Positions 1 to 6,246 of a stretch of DNA of 11,419 bases are shown in pieces. The translations under genes and the position numbers were made by a program. This DNA comes from Clostridia bacterium (lineage in GTDB: Bacteria; Bacillota; Clostridia; RGIG8785): the NCBI GenBank assembly GCA_017620795.1, contig JAGAUM010000117.1:1-11419 (forward strand), given 5' to 3'. The notes under the pieces are model-generated. The model was given only the letters and a program-made list of their open reading frames with translations. It searched no databases and was not told where the DNA came from. Position 1 is the first letter of the stretch. Every line of letters starts with the position of its first letter.

Positions 1-8
1 GAAGATAT

Positions 9-48
9 AAAAAAGGCAGGCATACTGGATGTATGTCTGCTCTTTTTT
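9..48. terminator. Bidirectional intrinsic terminator
   Basis: A 10-bp stem (16-25 with 31-40, one G-T wobble) closes a 5-base loop. It has six A's on its left (9-14) and six T's on its right (43-48), so it can end transcription in both directions. It would stop minus-strand transcripts from the oxidoreductase gene that ends at 134, and plus-strand transcripts entering from an unseen gene to the left. Bases 49-133 hold only a weak long-loop CTCCC/GGGAG pairing and no gene that I can support. Confidence 0.8.
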
Positions 49-133
49 ATACGCACGATCAGCGGAAAATAACAAGCCAAAACCGACTTCTCCCTAAGAA
101 ACACCGCCGAATCGGGGAGCTCTTTTATTTTGT

Positions 134-1363
134 TTATTCGACAATCAAATCCAAAGAATGGGGATGTGCCACCGCAGGCTCGCGGTTCATCCATTTGCCG
201 TTGGTGAAGTCGGGGATGGCAACGGGTGCGCCGCCCATAGCGATGGAGTCTTCAATCAACGGCGTCAGCGCCAACCAAGCTGCCGCGTCGTAAACGTCGA
301 TGGGAGCAGGCAGGTCATTTTCCAAGCAGTAGAAGAAGGCGTCAAACATTAACCAGTCCATACCGCCGTGACCGCCCTTGACCCCTTCGGTGGTGAACTT
401 CTTCCAGATGGGGTGGTCAAACTCTTTGTAGCTTTCCTCCAGATTACCGGTGGTGAAGTTTTCGCAATGGTCACGCTCGTCTAAAAAGACCGACTTGTTC
501 TCTTCATTGACCATGCCCTTCGTGCCCCAAACCGAGAAGAGTCTAGAATAGTTCCGAGGCGTGGTGGTCGCCAACGTCATGGTGATGGTCTCACCGTTGG
601 CGCAACGGATGGTGGTGTGAATCACGTCGCCCTGGTTAAACCGTGCCCGAGCCAGTGCGTCACCTGCACCGCGCTCCTTCGCGCAGTACTCGTTCATGCC
701 ATAAGCGCCCGAAGCCATGGCGGTCAGCGCCAGCATGCGGTTGCCTCGGTTGATGTCAATGCATTTGGCAACAGGTCCCAGTGCGTGCATGGGGTAGTTG
801 TCGGTGTTCCGACAGAGGTAGTTATCCAAGCGGTAGTGCTTGTTCTCCCGACCAAACGCCAGCTGACGGCGCAGGTCATGGCAGTAACCTGCCGTTGCAT
901 GAACAATCTTACCCAAAAGACCTTTTTTGACCATGTTGAGAGACATCAGCTCGATACGGCCGAAACAGCAGTTCTCCAGAAGCATGAAGAAAGTGCCTGT
1001 TTCTTCATAAGTATGTACCAGCTGCCAAGCTTGGTCTACCGAGAAGAAACCGCCGATTTCCATGCCTACGGGAATGCCCTTCTTCATGGCTGCAATGGCA
1101 ATCTCCACATGGGGCACCCAGCCGGTGGTGATGATAATGGCATCCAGATTAGGAACCTCCATAACCTCTTTCCAATCGGTGGTGGTTACAGGACGCTTGC
1201 CGGTTTCCTTTTCTACCTGATCGGCATAGGAAACCACGCGGTCCTCTAAAATATCGCAAACAGCGGAAATCGTTACATTGTCACGGGGCATGGCATTTTG
1301 CAGGACCAGATAATCTCCGCGTCCGCCCAAGCCGATGACACCGATGTTCGAATGTTTCTTCAT
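134..1363 (-). CDS. Gfo/Idh/MocA family oxidoreductase, GH109-like
   Basis: A 409-residue NAD(P)-binding protein of the Gfo/Idh/MocA fold, probably cytosolic because no signal peptide is seen. The N-terminal Rossmann domain has the dinucleotide loop GLGGRG at residues 11-16. The usual EKP region reads MEIGG (101-105). The C-terminal half looks like GH109 enzymes, which cleave alpha-N-acetylgalactosaminides by an NAD-dependent oxidation-elimination route: an RLDNYLCRNTDNYPMH stretch (178-193) with the paired Tyr190 and His193, then INRGNR (204-209), GHGGMD (331-336) and DVYDAA (356-361). The exact substrate cannot be read from the sequence, so a dehydrogenase or another sugar-modifying role is also possible. 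The start at 1363 is chosen because AAAGGAGA lies 8 bases upstream and the glycine loop follows at once; an upstream in-frame start at 1444 would add 27 residues and run through the promoter. No sugar transporter or other glycan gene is adjacent, so context does not help. Confidence 0.9.
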   Translation of the reverse strand: MKKHSNIGVIGLGGRGDYLVLQNAMPRDNVTISAVCDILEDRVVSYADQVEKETGKRPVTTTDWKEVMEVPNLDAIIITTGWVPHVEIAIAAMKKGIPVGMEIGGFFSVDQAWQLVHTYEETGTFFMLLENCCFGRIELMSLNMVKKGLLGKIVHATAGYCHDLRRQLAFGRENKHYRLDNYLCRNTDNYPMHALGPVAKCIDINRGNRMLALTAMASGAYGMNEYCAKERGAGDALARARFNQGDVIHTTIRCANGETITMTLATTTPRNYSRLFSVWGTKGMVNEENKSVFLDERDHCENFTTGNLEESYKEFDHPIWKKFTTEGVKGGHGGMDWLMFDAFFYCLENDLPAPIDVYDAAAWLALTPLIEDSIAMGGAPVAIPDFTNGKWMNREPAVAHPHSLDLIVE

Positions 1364-1394
1364 AATCGTCTCTCCTTTGTTTTTTACTGTGATA

Positions 1395-1423
1395 ATTTTA
1401 TGATATTTTCTCACAAAAGTCAA
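1395..1423 (-). promoter_or_regulatory. Sigma-A promoter of the oxidoreductase gene
   Basis: Read on the minus strand, TTGACT (1423-1418) and TAAAAT (1400-1395) are separated by exactly 17 bases. The -10 box lies 31 bases before the ATG at 1363. The gene is therefore likely to be transcribed independently of the yajC side, although no convincing terminator separates it from the TIGR04086 gene that ends at 1451. Confidence 0.7.
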
Positions 1424-1450
1424 TGGGTTTTTGTTAAAAAACAAAATAAA

Positions 1451-1861
1451 TTAACATTTTCTGCCGAGCCAGTTGATGCCCAATATTCCACCCAAAACGC
1501 CTGCCAAAAAGACGCCGAGTAAGGTCCATAAAAAACCTCCGTCAATGGCAAAAACACCATAGCCGAAGGAGCGGAAGGCGTAAAGAACCATCCCGTAAAA
1601 CAGGGCGAGCAAGAATCCCGACAGCCAGCCTTTGGTGTAGGCGCGTCCACCTGACAGTATCGTCCCAATTAAAACCGCAACGGGTGAAAGGAACTGCGCC
1701 AGTAATGTTGCCACCCCTTCGGAAAGAGAGGAGTAGGTTAAAAGTACCGAGCATAAAAGCAACCCCAAAAGGGTCAGAAGCAAGGAAATCGGCAATCCCA
1801 AAAAGAGGGCATTTCCCAACCGATTTTGGGAAGAACCGCCCACCGACTCGTTTTTACGCAT
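1451..1861 (-). CDS. TIGR04086/DUF3792 (YrzE-like) four-helix membrane protein
   Basis: A 136-residue integral membrane protein of unknown function. After a polar N-terminus (residues 1-16) there are four hydrophobic segments at about 20-43, 48-70, 78-98 and 106-130, rich in Leu, Gly and Val. The ending GILGINWLGRKC is typical of short TIGR04086 family proteins. That family is known from Clostridia and related Firmicutes, where it often sits next to yajC as it does here; this is recall of the family, not a search result. The ATG at 1861 is the only usable start. Its Shine-Dalgarno sequence AAGGGGG lies in the 3' arm of a strong hairpin (1863-1909), so translation may be gated or coupled to yajC. 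A link to protein export is suggested only by the neighbour. Confidence 0.8.
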   Translation of the reverse strand: MRKNESVGGSSQNRLGNALFLGLPISLLLTLLGLLLCSVLLTYSSLSEGVATLLAQFLSPVAVLIGTILSGGRAYTKGWLSGFLLALFYGMVLYAFRSFGYGVFAIDGGFLWTLLGVFLAGVLGGILGINWLGRKC

Positions 1862-1862
1862 G

Positions 1863-1909
1863 AAAAATCCCCCTTATCATGATGGTATTACAATCTATGA
1901 CAAGGGGGA
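1863..1909 (-). terminator. Terminator-like hairpin between yajC and the TIGR04086 gene; also hides a ribosome binding site
   Basis: A 13-bp stem (1868-1880 with 1897-1909; one G-U pair in the minus-strand RNA) has a 16-base loop. On the minus strand it is followed by ATTTTTC, giving a short U-tract. It starts 13 bases after the yajC stop codon. Its 3' arm contains the AAGGGGG that would serve as Shine-Dalgarno sequence for the ATG at 1861. It can act as an intrinsic terminator that ends most yajC transcripts, as an RNA structure limiting translation of the next gene, or both. Confidence 0.7.
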
Positions 1910-1922
1910 TAAAATATGCCGA

Positions 1923-2282
1923 TTATTCAGGCTTGGTAACGGTCTTTACAGCCCATTTCTGGAACTCTAACTTGGTGCGGTCTGCGCCAACTTCCAAAGT
2001 GACCGTCTCGTCTTTGACGTTTAAAATCTTACCGGTGATACCGCCGATGGTGATTACTTCATCGCCAGCTTCCATGCTGTTTAGCATATTCTGAGCGTTC
2101 TTCTTGCGCTTGCGCTCGCTCCAGAACATCCAGCCGTACAGAGCAACGAAAACAATGATGATAATCAAGAAGCTTCCGCCACCTGCAGCACCTGCAGCGG
2201 CAGGGTCAGCGGCAGCAGGCTCTGCGAAAACAGGCATGCTCATGCTGAATAATGCAACCAGTAATGCAAAAATCTTTTTCAT
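1923..2282 (-). CDS. yajC: Preprotein translocase subunit YajC
   Basis: A 119-residue YajC-family membrane protein, known as an accessory subunit associated with SecDF in the Sec translocon. The single main membrane helix is at about 38-54, followed by the basic stretch ERKRKK (56-61). The conserved cytoplasmic domain begins with GDEVITIGGITGKI (73-86) and continues through DETVTLEV (91-98). Unusually for YajC there is an additional N-terminal signal-like segment: MKK, a hydrophobic run (4-18) and a possible AxA-type cleavage site after VFA at residue 20, then an Ala/Gly/Pro linker (21-36). The common RPQ motif after the helix reads WSER here. The ATG at 2282 is preferred over an in-frame TTG at 2288 because GGGAGG lies 8 bases before the ATG. 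secDF is not in the window. Confidence 0.93.
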   Translation of the reverse strand: MKKIFALLVALFSMSMPVFAEPAAADPAAAGAAGGGSFLIIIIVFVALYGWMFWSERKRKKNAQNMLNSMEAGDEVITIGGITGKILNVKDETVTLEVGADRTKLEFQKWAVKTVTKPE

Positions 2283-2310
2283 AGTCAATACCTCCCATTT
2301 GTTTTAATGT

Positions 2311-2339
2311 ATTTTACCATTTTTTCAAGATAAGGTCAA
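2311..2339 (-). promoter_or_regulatory. Sigma-A promoter of yajC
   Basis: On the minus strand, TTGACC (2339-2334) and TAAAAT (2316-2311) are 17 bases apart, with TGG directly before the -10 box, which is the extended -10 form. The -10 box lies 28 bases before the yajC start at 2282. This promoter would transcribe yajC and, past the hairpin at 1863-1909, the TIGR04086 gene. Confidence 0.75.
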
Positions 2340-2346
2340 TAATAAT

Positions 2347-2375
2347 TTGTAACTTTTTCGTGAACAGTGCATAAG
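2347..2375 (+). promoter_or_regulatory. Possible promoter of the PRK06851-like gene
   Basis: TTGTAA (2347-2352) and CATAAG (2370-2375) are separated by 17 bases, and a second -10-like GATAAT sits at 2375-2380. The match is much weaker than for the other promoters in this window. Its position, divergent from the yajC promoter and just ahead of the ribosome binding site at 2387-2391, makes it the best candidate. Confidence 0.35.
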
Positions 2376-2398
2376 ATAATTCAAACGGAGGTGCTTTT

Positions 2399-3448
2399 TT
2401 GAATATTTTGCATTACTTTGCAGGAGGGAATACCCCACTCGGCTTTTATTCCTATTATGATGAAATCTTGCCGCCTGCCCAGGCTCAAAAAACCATTTAT
2501 ATCAAGGGCGGTCCCGGTACAGGGAAATCCACCCTGATGAAACAGCTGGGCGCCCATTGGGCAAAACAGGGTCATTTGGTAGAGTTTCTGCATTGCTCAG
2601 GCGACCCCGTTTCCTTAGACGGTGTCGTTGTTCGGGAGAAGGGGTGGTCGGTACTGGATGCCACGGCTCCTCATGCCCAGGACCCCAAACTTTTAGGAGC
2701 GGTAGACCTGATTTTTGACCCGGGGCGGTTTGTGGACGCTTCGGTCGTAAAACCGCATCGGGAGCGGCTATTGGAGCTGACCGCTGCGAAAAAGGCTTGC
2801 TATGCCCGCGCATATCGCTATCTTTCCATGGCAGGGACTCTGTTTTCAGCCATGACCGAGCAACAGGAAAAAGCCCTACACCCCAACGTTGTTGCCCAAA
2901 CGGCCCAGACTTTTTATGAGGAGTTTTTTGCCCACCTTCCTTTAAAAGAGAATCGGGGGCGGTTGCGTCATGCCTTTGCTCGCGCCATCACACCCATGGG
3001 GGTCATGGGCTACTTCGATACCCTTTTTGATGGAAACGAGGTTTACGTCCTGCACACCGAAAATAGAGTCGGAGCGGACGGGGCTTTCAAGCAGATTGCT
3101 GAAATGGCACTGGCACGGGGTATCTCGGTGCAGGCTTATTGTAGTCCGCTATTCCCCGAAAAAATCGAGCACCTGGTGCTAAAGGAGCTGCATCTTGCCA
3201 TTACCACCGAGGCGTTGCCCTGCAAAAATGCCATCGATTTGATGGACTCTGCTCGTTTGGAACAGGTCAACCGTAGCCTTTCGGGGGACTCTGAACTCTT
3301 TAATCTGTTGTTGGAACGCACGGTCGTTGCCCTGCGCTGTGCCAAAGAGGAGCACGCACGGATAGAAGAAATCCTGATTCCGTCCATGGATTTTGAAGGA
3401 ATGCAGGACGAATTTTCACAAATTTTGTCACGCCTTGGTCTGTCTTGA
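2399..3448 (+). CDS. PRK06851-type P-loop ATPase with degenerate second P-loop
   Basis: A 349-residue soluble P-loop NTPase, function unknown. Residues 4-45 give the hallmark start LHYFAGGNTPLGFYSYYD and a perfect Walker A GGPGTGKST (37-45), followed by FLHCSGDPVSLDGV (63-76) and DATAPH (87-92). From memory, PRK06851 proteins are tandem duplications with two ATPase halves. Here the second half begins around ITPMGVMGYFDTLF (197-210), but where a second Walker A would stand the sequence reads HTENRVGADGAF (219-230), with no GKS/T. The start is a TTG at 2399, supported by GGAGG (2387-2391) 7 bases upstream and by the conserved motifs beginning directly after it. It diverges from yajC, and its stop codon lies inside the promoter of the next gene, so it is probably a single-gene unit. 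No terminator is visible after it. Confidence 0.8.
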   Translation: MNILHYFAGGNTPLGFYSYYDEILPPAQAQKTIYIKGGPGTGKSTLMKQLGAHWAKQGHLVEFLHCSGDPVSLDGVVVREKGWSVLDATAPHAQDPKLLGAVDLIFDPGRFVDASVVKPHRERLLELTAAKKACYARAYRYLSMAGTLFSAMTEQQEKALHPNVVAQTAQTFYEEFFAHLPLKENRGRLRHAFARAITPMGVMGYFDTLFDGNEVYVLHTENRVGADGAFKQIAEMALARGISVQAYCSPLFPEKIEHLVLKELHLAITTEALPCKNAIDLMDSARLEQVNRSLSGDSELFNLLLERTVVALRCAKEEHARIEEILIPSMDFEGMQDEFSQILSRLGLS

Positions 3449-3473
3449 CAAGAGGACGCTTTTATGGTATAAA
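3445..3473 (+). promoter_or_regulatory. Consensus sigma-A promoter of the lipoprotein gene
   Basis: A perfect TTGACA (3445-3450), a 17-base spacer and TATAAA (3468-3473), with TGG before the -10 box (extended -10). Initiation would fall near 3480, giving a leader of about 30 bases before the GTG at 3510. The -35 box overlaps the TGA stop of the upstream ATPase gene (3446-3448). Confidence 0.85.
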
Positions 3474-3509
3474 TAGAAGGTAAATATATGAGAAGGAGGG
3501 AGTCGAACA

Positions 3510-4067
3510 GTGGTACGGCAATGGATTGCAGTTGCAATAATCATCACGTTAGGACTCGCTCTTTGTTCTTGTCAGGAACAACCGCCCGAACTGCCTGTGG
3601 ATTTGCCGATTACAGAACCGCCCGCAGTGGAGGAGCCGAATGTAGAGGAACCGCAGGTAGTCGAAGAACCCCAAGAACAGCCGGTAGAATATCCGACGGA
3701 AGTTTTTGAAGGGGTTTTATATACCCTTTTGGAAATCAACCCCGACTATATTTCTGCAGGCAAGTACGCCACGCCCAAAACAGGCTATCATTTTGTAACG
3801 GTCAAACTGCAGTACCAGAACCAGACCGATGTGGCGAAGGAGTTTTCTTCTTTACTGATGTTAAGCGTACTGGACGGAGCGGGAAATGAGTATCCCATTA
3901 CCATCACCGTTTCCGACTTGCCCCAGACTTTGGACGGAACGGTTGCGCCCGGTGGCATTTTAGAAGGCTACGCCGCTTTTGAAGTCCCCGTGACGGCAGA
4001 GCATTTAACCCTTCAGATTGCCCCCAACCTCTTTTCTGACGAGGTTGTTCAATTCCCCTTATTTTAG
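3510..4067 (+). CDS. DUF4352-type lipoprotein
   Basis: A 185-residue predicted surface lipoprotein of unknown function. It has a short basic N-terminus, a hydrophobic segment (5-18) and the lipobox LCSC (18-21), so Cys21 would be lipidated after signal peptidase II cleavage. A Pro/Glu-rich acidic linker (22-64) built from EEP-like units probably spans the cell wall. The rest (66-172) has the pattern of the beta-rich DUF4352 domain: GYHFVTVKLQYQNQT (92-106), then alternating strands ending in TAEHLTLQI (162-170). Members of that domain family are typically secreted or lipid-anchored. The start is GTG at 3510, with AAGGAGGG (3493-3500) 9 bases upstream; an ATG at 3488 is out of frame with this protein. 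It has its own promoter (3445-3473) and terminator (4078-4109), so it is monocistronic. Confidence 0.8.
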   Translation: MVRQWIAVAIIITLGLALCSCQEQPPELPVDLPITEPPAVEEPNVEEPQVVEEPQEQPVEYPTEVFEGVLYTLLEINPDYISAGKYATPKTGYHFVTVKLQYQNQTDVAKEFSSLLMLSVLDGAGNEYPITITVSDLPQTLDGTVAPGGILEGYAAFEVPVTAEHLTLQIAPNLFSDEVVQFPLF

Positions 4068-4077
4068 TGAAAACTTC

Positions 4078-4109
4078 AGGGTTGCTACGGCAACTCTGTT
4101 TGTTTTTTT
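4078..4109 (+). terminator. Intrinsic terminator with UACG tetraloop
   Basis: An 8-bp stem (4078-4085 with 4090-4097, one G-U pair) is closed by a C(UACG)G tetraloop, one of the most stable loop types. GTTTGTTTTTTT follows. It ends 11 bases after the lipoprotein stop codon begins to be cleared and separates that gene from the glmU cluster. Confidence 0.88.
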
Positions 4110-4112
4110 GTG

Positions 4113-4150
4113 AACTGTCAAGAAATTTAACATTTCTTCGAAAAACAGTT
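4113..4150. repeat. Nested inverted repeat upstream of the glmU promoter
   Basis: An inner perfect dyad AAGAAAT-TTAAC-ATTTCTT (4120-4138) sits inside an outer dyad AACTGT (4113-4118) and ACAGTT (4145-4150). The outer right arm overlaps the first two bases of the glmU -35 box. Because it lies upstream of the transcription start and has no U-tract, it reads better as a DNA-level site, such as an operator, than as a second terminator. No regulator is identified. Confidence 0.5.
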
Positions 4151-4177
4151 GAAAAAAAGTAAAATCCATGTCATAAT
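4149..4177 (+). promoter_or_regulatory. Sigma-A promoter of the glmU-prs-pth-mfd cluster
   Basis: TTGAAA (4149-4154), a 17-base spacer and CATAAT (4172-4177), with TGT just before the -10 box (extended -10). The start of transcription should fall around 4184, leaving a very short leader: the ribosome binding site AAAGGAG is at 4181-4187 and the ATG at 4196. Confidence 0.7.
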
Positions 4178-4195
4178 AATAAAGGAGTGTCAAAA

Positions 4196-5197
4196 ATGAC
4201 AACGACCCCGTTTTCCGCTTTCATTCGCACCGACATTTCAGAGCCGTCATTTTTATCGTCCACCCCAATGGCGTTCCATACGCTCTGCGGTGTGCCCATG
4301 TATGATTGGGTGCGAAGAGCGTGTATCGAAGCAGGCGCCAAGACCGTGACCATTCTTTCTGAAGGGGAGTCGCCAAAACAGGTAGAGGAACGGGCAATCG
4401 TCCTGCCTGCCAATATTCCGCTGATTACCCCTCGGGAGCTGTTGTTTTTTGTGGAGCATGAAACGGCTTTGGTTGCAGAATTTCCGCAGGATGCGGACAC
4501 CTTCTTTGTCCGCGACCGCGACACCTTAAATCAAGCAGAAGAACAGCTACGCAAGCGTATGATTCGTAAGCATCAGCAAAATGGCGTAACCATTCGGATT
4601 CCCGAGACGGTTACCATCGGCCCTGATGTCTTTATCGGACAAGATACCGTCGTTGAAGGCGGTTGTACCATTTTGGGTAACACCACCATCGGGAAAGAAT
4701 GTACCATCGGTGCATTTACCGAGCTTTTGGACATGACTGTTGGCAATCGGGTTAAAATCCGTCAGTCGGTTTTGGAATCGGCATCTGTCGGTTCGGACAC
4801 CACGGTCGGACCTTTTGCCTACATTCGACCCAACAGCCAAATCGGTGAAAGAACCCGCATCGGTGATTTTGTGGAAATCAAAAACTCGGTCATCGGCAAC
4901 GGTACCAAGGTCTCTCACCTTACCTATGTCGGAGACAGTGATGTGGGCGAGGGTGTGAACTTCGGTTGTGGCACGGTTACCGCCAATTATGACGGCAAGA
5001 ACAAGCACCGCACCACCATCGGCAATGGCGCATTCATCGGTTGCAATACCAACCTGATTGCCCCTGTTACCGTCGGTGACGGAGCAATGACCGCCGCAGG
5101 CTCCACCATTACCGATTCGGTTCCTGATGGTGCCATGGCAATCGCCCGTGAGCGGCAGACCAACAAAGTGAAACGCAGTCCGTTTCGGATTGATTAA
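4196..5197 (+). CDS. glmU: GlmU with intact acetyltransferase and collapsed uridyltransferase domain
   Basis: GlmU normally acetylates glucosamine-1-phosphate (C-terminal domain) and then couples it to UTP (N-terminal domain) to make UDP-GlcNAc. This protein has 333 residues against about 450 for the family. The left-handed beta-helix half (about 131-333) is complete, with counterparts of the E. coli catalytic residues: Arg211 (IRPN), Lys229 (EIK), His241 and Tyr244 (SHLTYVGD), Asn255 and NYDG (264-267). The N-terminal half is only about 110 residues. Where LAAGxGTRM should stand it reads [10 protein letters not shown]; the PKVLH lysine is Met25; the GDxPL metal-binding Asp is Asn73; the NDR metal-binding Asn is Arg106. 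Roughly 100 central residues are absent. Recognisable remnants ([33 protein letters not shown]) show descent from full GlmU. I infer an acetyltransferase-only enzyme. The start is the ATG at 4196 with AAAGGAG 8 bases upstream; an in-frame GTG at 4187 is part of that site. The gene keeps its usual place before prs. Confidence 0.9.
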   Translation: MTTTPFSAFIRTDISEPSFLSSTPMAFHTLCGVPMYDWVRRACIEAGAKTVTILSEGESPKQVEERAIVLPANIPLITPRELLFFVEHETALVAEFPQDADTFFVRDRDTLNQAEEQLRKRMIRKHQQNGVTIRIPETVTIGPDVFIGQDTVVEGGCTILGNTTIGKECTIGAFTELLDMTVGNRVKIRQSVLESASVGSDTTVGPFAYIRPNSQIGERTRIGDFVEIKNSVIGNGTKVSHLTYVGDSDVGEGVNFGCGTVTANYDGKNKHRTTIGNGAFIGCNTNLIAPVTVGDGAMTAAGSTITDSVPDGAMAIARERQTNKVKRSPFRID

Positions 5198-5226
5198 ATA
5201 TTCAAAAGCAAACAGGAGGAAGAGTA

Positions 5227-6186
5227 ATGATCACACACGGTAAGAACATCAAAATCTTCGCAGCGAACTCCAACCCGGCTCTGGCCAAGGATATCGCGCA
5301 AATCCTCGGCGTCGGTGTCGGCGAATCGCAGGTAGGAAAGTTCAGCGACGGAGAAATCTTCGTTAACATTCGGGAGACTGTCCGCGGCTCGGACGTTTTC
5401 GTTGTCCAGTCGACTTCGACCCCCGTCAATGACAACCTGATGGAAATGCTGATTATGATTGATGCGTTCAAGCGTGCTTCGGCAGGACGCGTCACCGCAG
5501 TAATGCCTTATTTCGGCTATGCCCGTCAGGACAGAAAAGCAAAGGCTCGTGATCCGATCTCTGCAAAACTGGTTGCCGACCTGCTGACCACTGCAGGTGC
5601 AGACCGTGTTTTAACCATGGACTTGCACGCTGCACAGATTCAGGGCTTCTTCAATATCCCTGTTGACCATCTGTTAGGCGGTCCTGTTTTGGCTCCTTAT
5701 TACGTAGAAAAATTCCAGAACTGCGACCCCGAGGACGTTGTTGTTGTTTCTCCTGACTTGGGTAGCGTTACCCGTGCAAGAAACTTCGCACAGCGCATCG
5801 ATGCCAGACTGGCTATCGTTGACAAGCGCCGTCCCAAACCCAACGTTTGCGAGGTTATGAACATCATCGGTGAAATCGAAGACAAGCATGTCATTCTGAT
5901 TGACGATATGATTGACACTGCAGGTACCATCTGCAACAGCGCCAACGCATTAAAAGAACGCGGCGCACGTAGCGTATACGCTTGCTGTACCCACCCTGTT
6001 CTGTCCGGTCCCGCCATCGAACGGATTCAGGAATCCGCCATCGAAGAACTGGTTGTTCTAGATACCATCCAGCTTCCTGAAGAAAAGAAAATCGACAAGA
6101 TTAAGGTGCTGTCCATTGCTCAGGTATTTGCCGACGCCATCGACTGCATTTACGAAGACAAGTCGATTAGCACCGTCTTTAACTAA
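5227..6186 (+). CDS. prs: Ribose-phosphate pyrophosphokinase (PRPP synthetase)
   Basis: A 319-residue cytosolic enzyme that makes PRPP from ribose-5-phosphate and ATP, feeding purine, pyrimidine, NAD, His and Trp synthesis. Length and motifs are those of class I enzymes: KFSDGEIFV (38-46), the catalytic loop [18 protein letters not shown] (98-115), the metal/ATP site [11 protein letters not shown] (132-142), [11 protein letters not shown] (175-185) and the PRPP-binding loop [14 protein letters not shown] (222-235). The start at 5227 has AGGAGGA 6 bases upstream. It follows glmU by 29 bases and no terminator lies between them, so the two are co-transcribed. The hairpin 17 bases after its stop may reduce expression of pth and mfd. 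The ctc gene found between prs and pth in Bacillus is absent. Confidence 0.98.
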   Translation: MITHGKNIKIFAANSNPALAKDIAQILGVGVGESQVGKFSDGEIFVNIRETVRGSDVFVVQSTSTPVNDNLMEMLIMIDAFKRASAGRVTAVMPYFGYARQDRKAKARDPISAKLVADLLTTAGADRVLTMDLHAAQIQGFFNIPVDHLLGGPVLAPYYVEKFQNCDPEDVVVVSPDLGSVTRARNFAQRIDARLAIVDKRRPKPNVCEVMNIIGEIEDKHVILIDDMIDTAGTICNSANALKERGARSVYACCTHPVLSGPAIERIQESAIEELVVLDTIQLPEEKKIDKIKVLSIAQVFADAIDCIYEDKSISTVFN

Positions 6187-6202
6187 TCTGTTTACAAACG
6201 AA

Positions 6203-6230
6203 AAGCGCGGCGATTCTGCCGCGCTTCTTT
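6203..6230 (+). terminator. GC-rich hairpin between prs and pth, possible attenuating terminator
   Basis: A perfect 9-bp stem (6203-6211 with 6218-6226), mostly GC, with a 6-base loop, followed by CTTT then CCGC. The U-tract is poor, so full termination is unlikely. It may act as a partial terminator or as a 3' end stabiliser for the glmU-prs message. No promoter is evident between it and pth, so pth and mfd probably depend on read-through. Confidence 0.6.
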
Positions 6231-6246
6231 CCGCTATGGAGGTATT

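Noticed and set aside
88..117. Possible second hairpin (CTCCC with GGGAG) downstream of the oxidoreductase gene
   Set aside because: Only a 5-bp stem with a loop of about 20 bases, much weaker than the bidirectional terminator at 9-48.
617..1249. A 210-codon open frame on the plus strand
   Set aside because: It lies wholly antisense to the well-supported oxidoreductase gene and has no ribosome binding site or recognisable family features.
1429..1446. AT-only inverted repeat TTTTGTT-AAAA-AACAAAA after the TIGR04086 gene
   Set aside because: The stem is nearly all A-T with no following U-tract on the minus strand, so it is not a convincing terminator; it is probably just AT-rich spacer.
3488..3709. 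A 73-codon frame starting with ATG ahead of the lipoprotein
   Set aside because: It overlaps the lipoprotein in another frame; the GTG at 3510 has the correctly spaced AAGGAGGG and leads into a signal peptide with lipobox.
4560..5190. Repeated GTxIG-like hexapeptides in glmU as a DNA repeat
   Set aside because: They are the ordinary left-handed beta-helix coils of the acetyltransferase domain and not a nucleotide repeat array.
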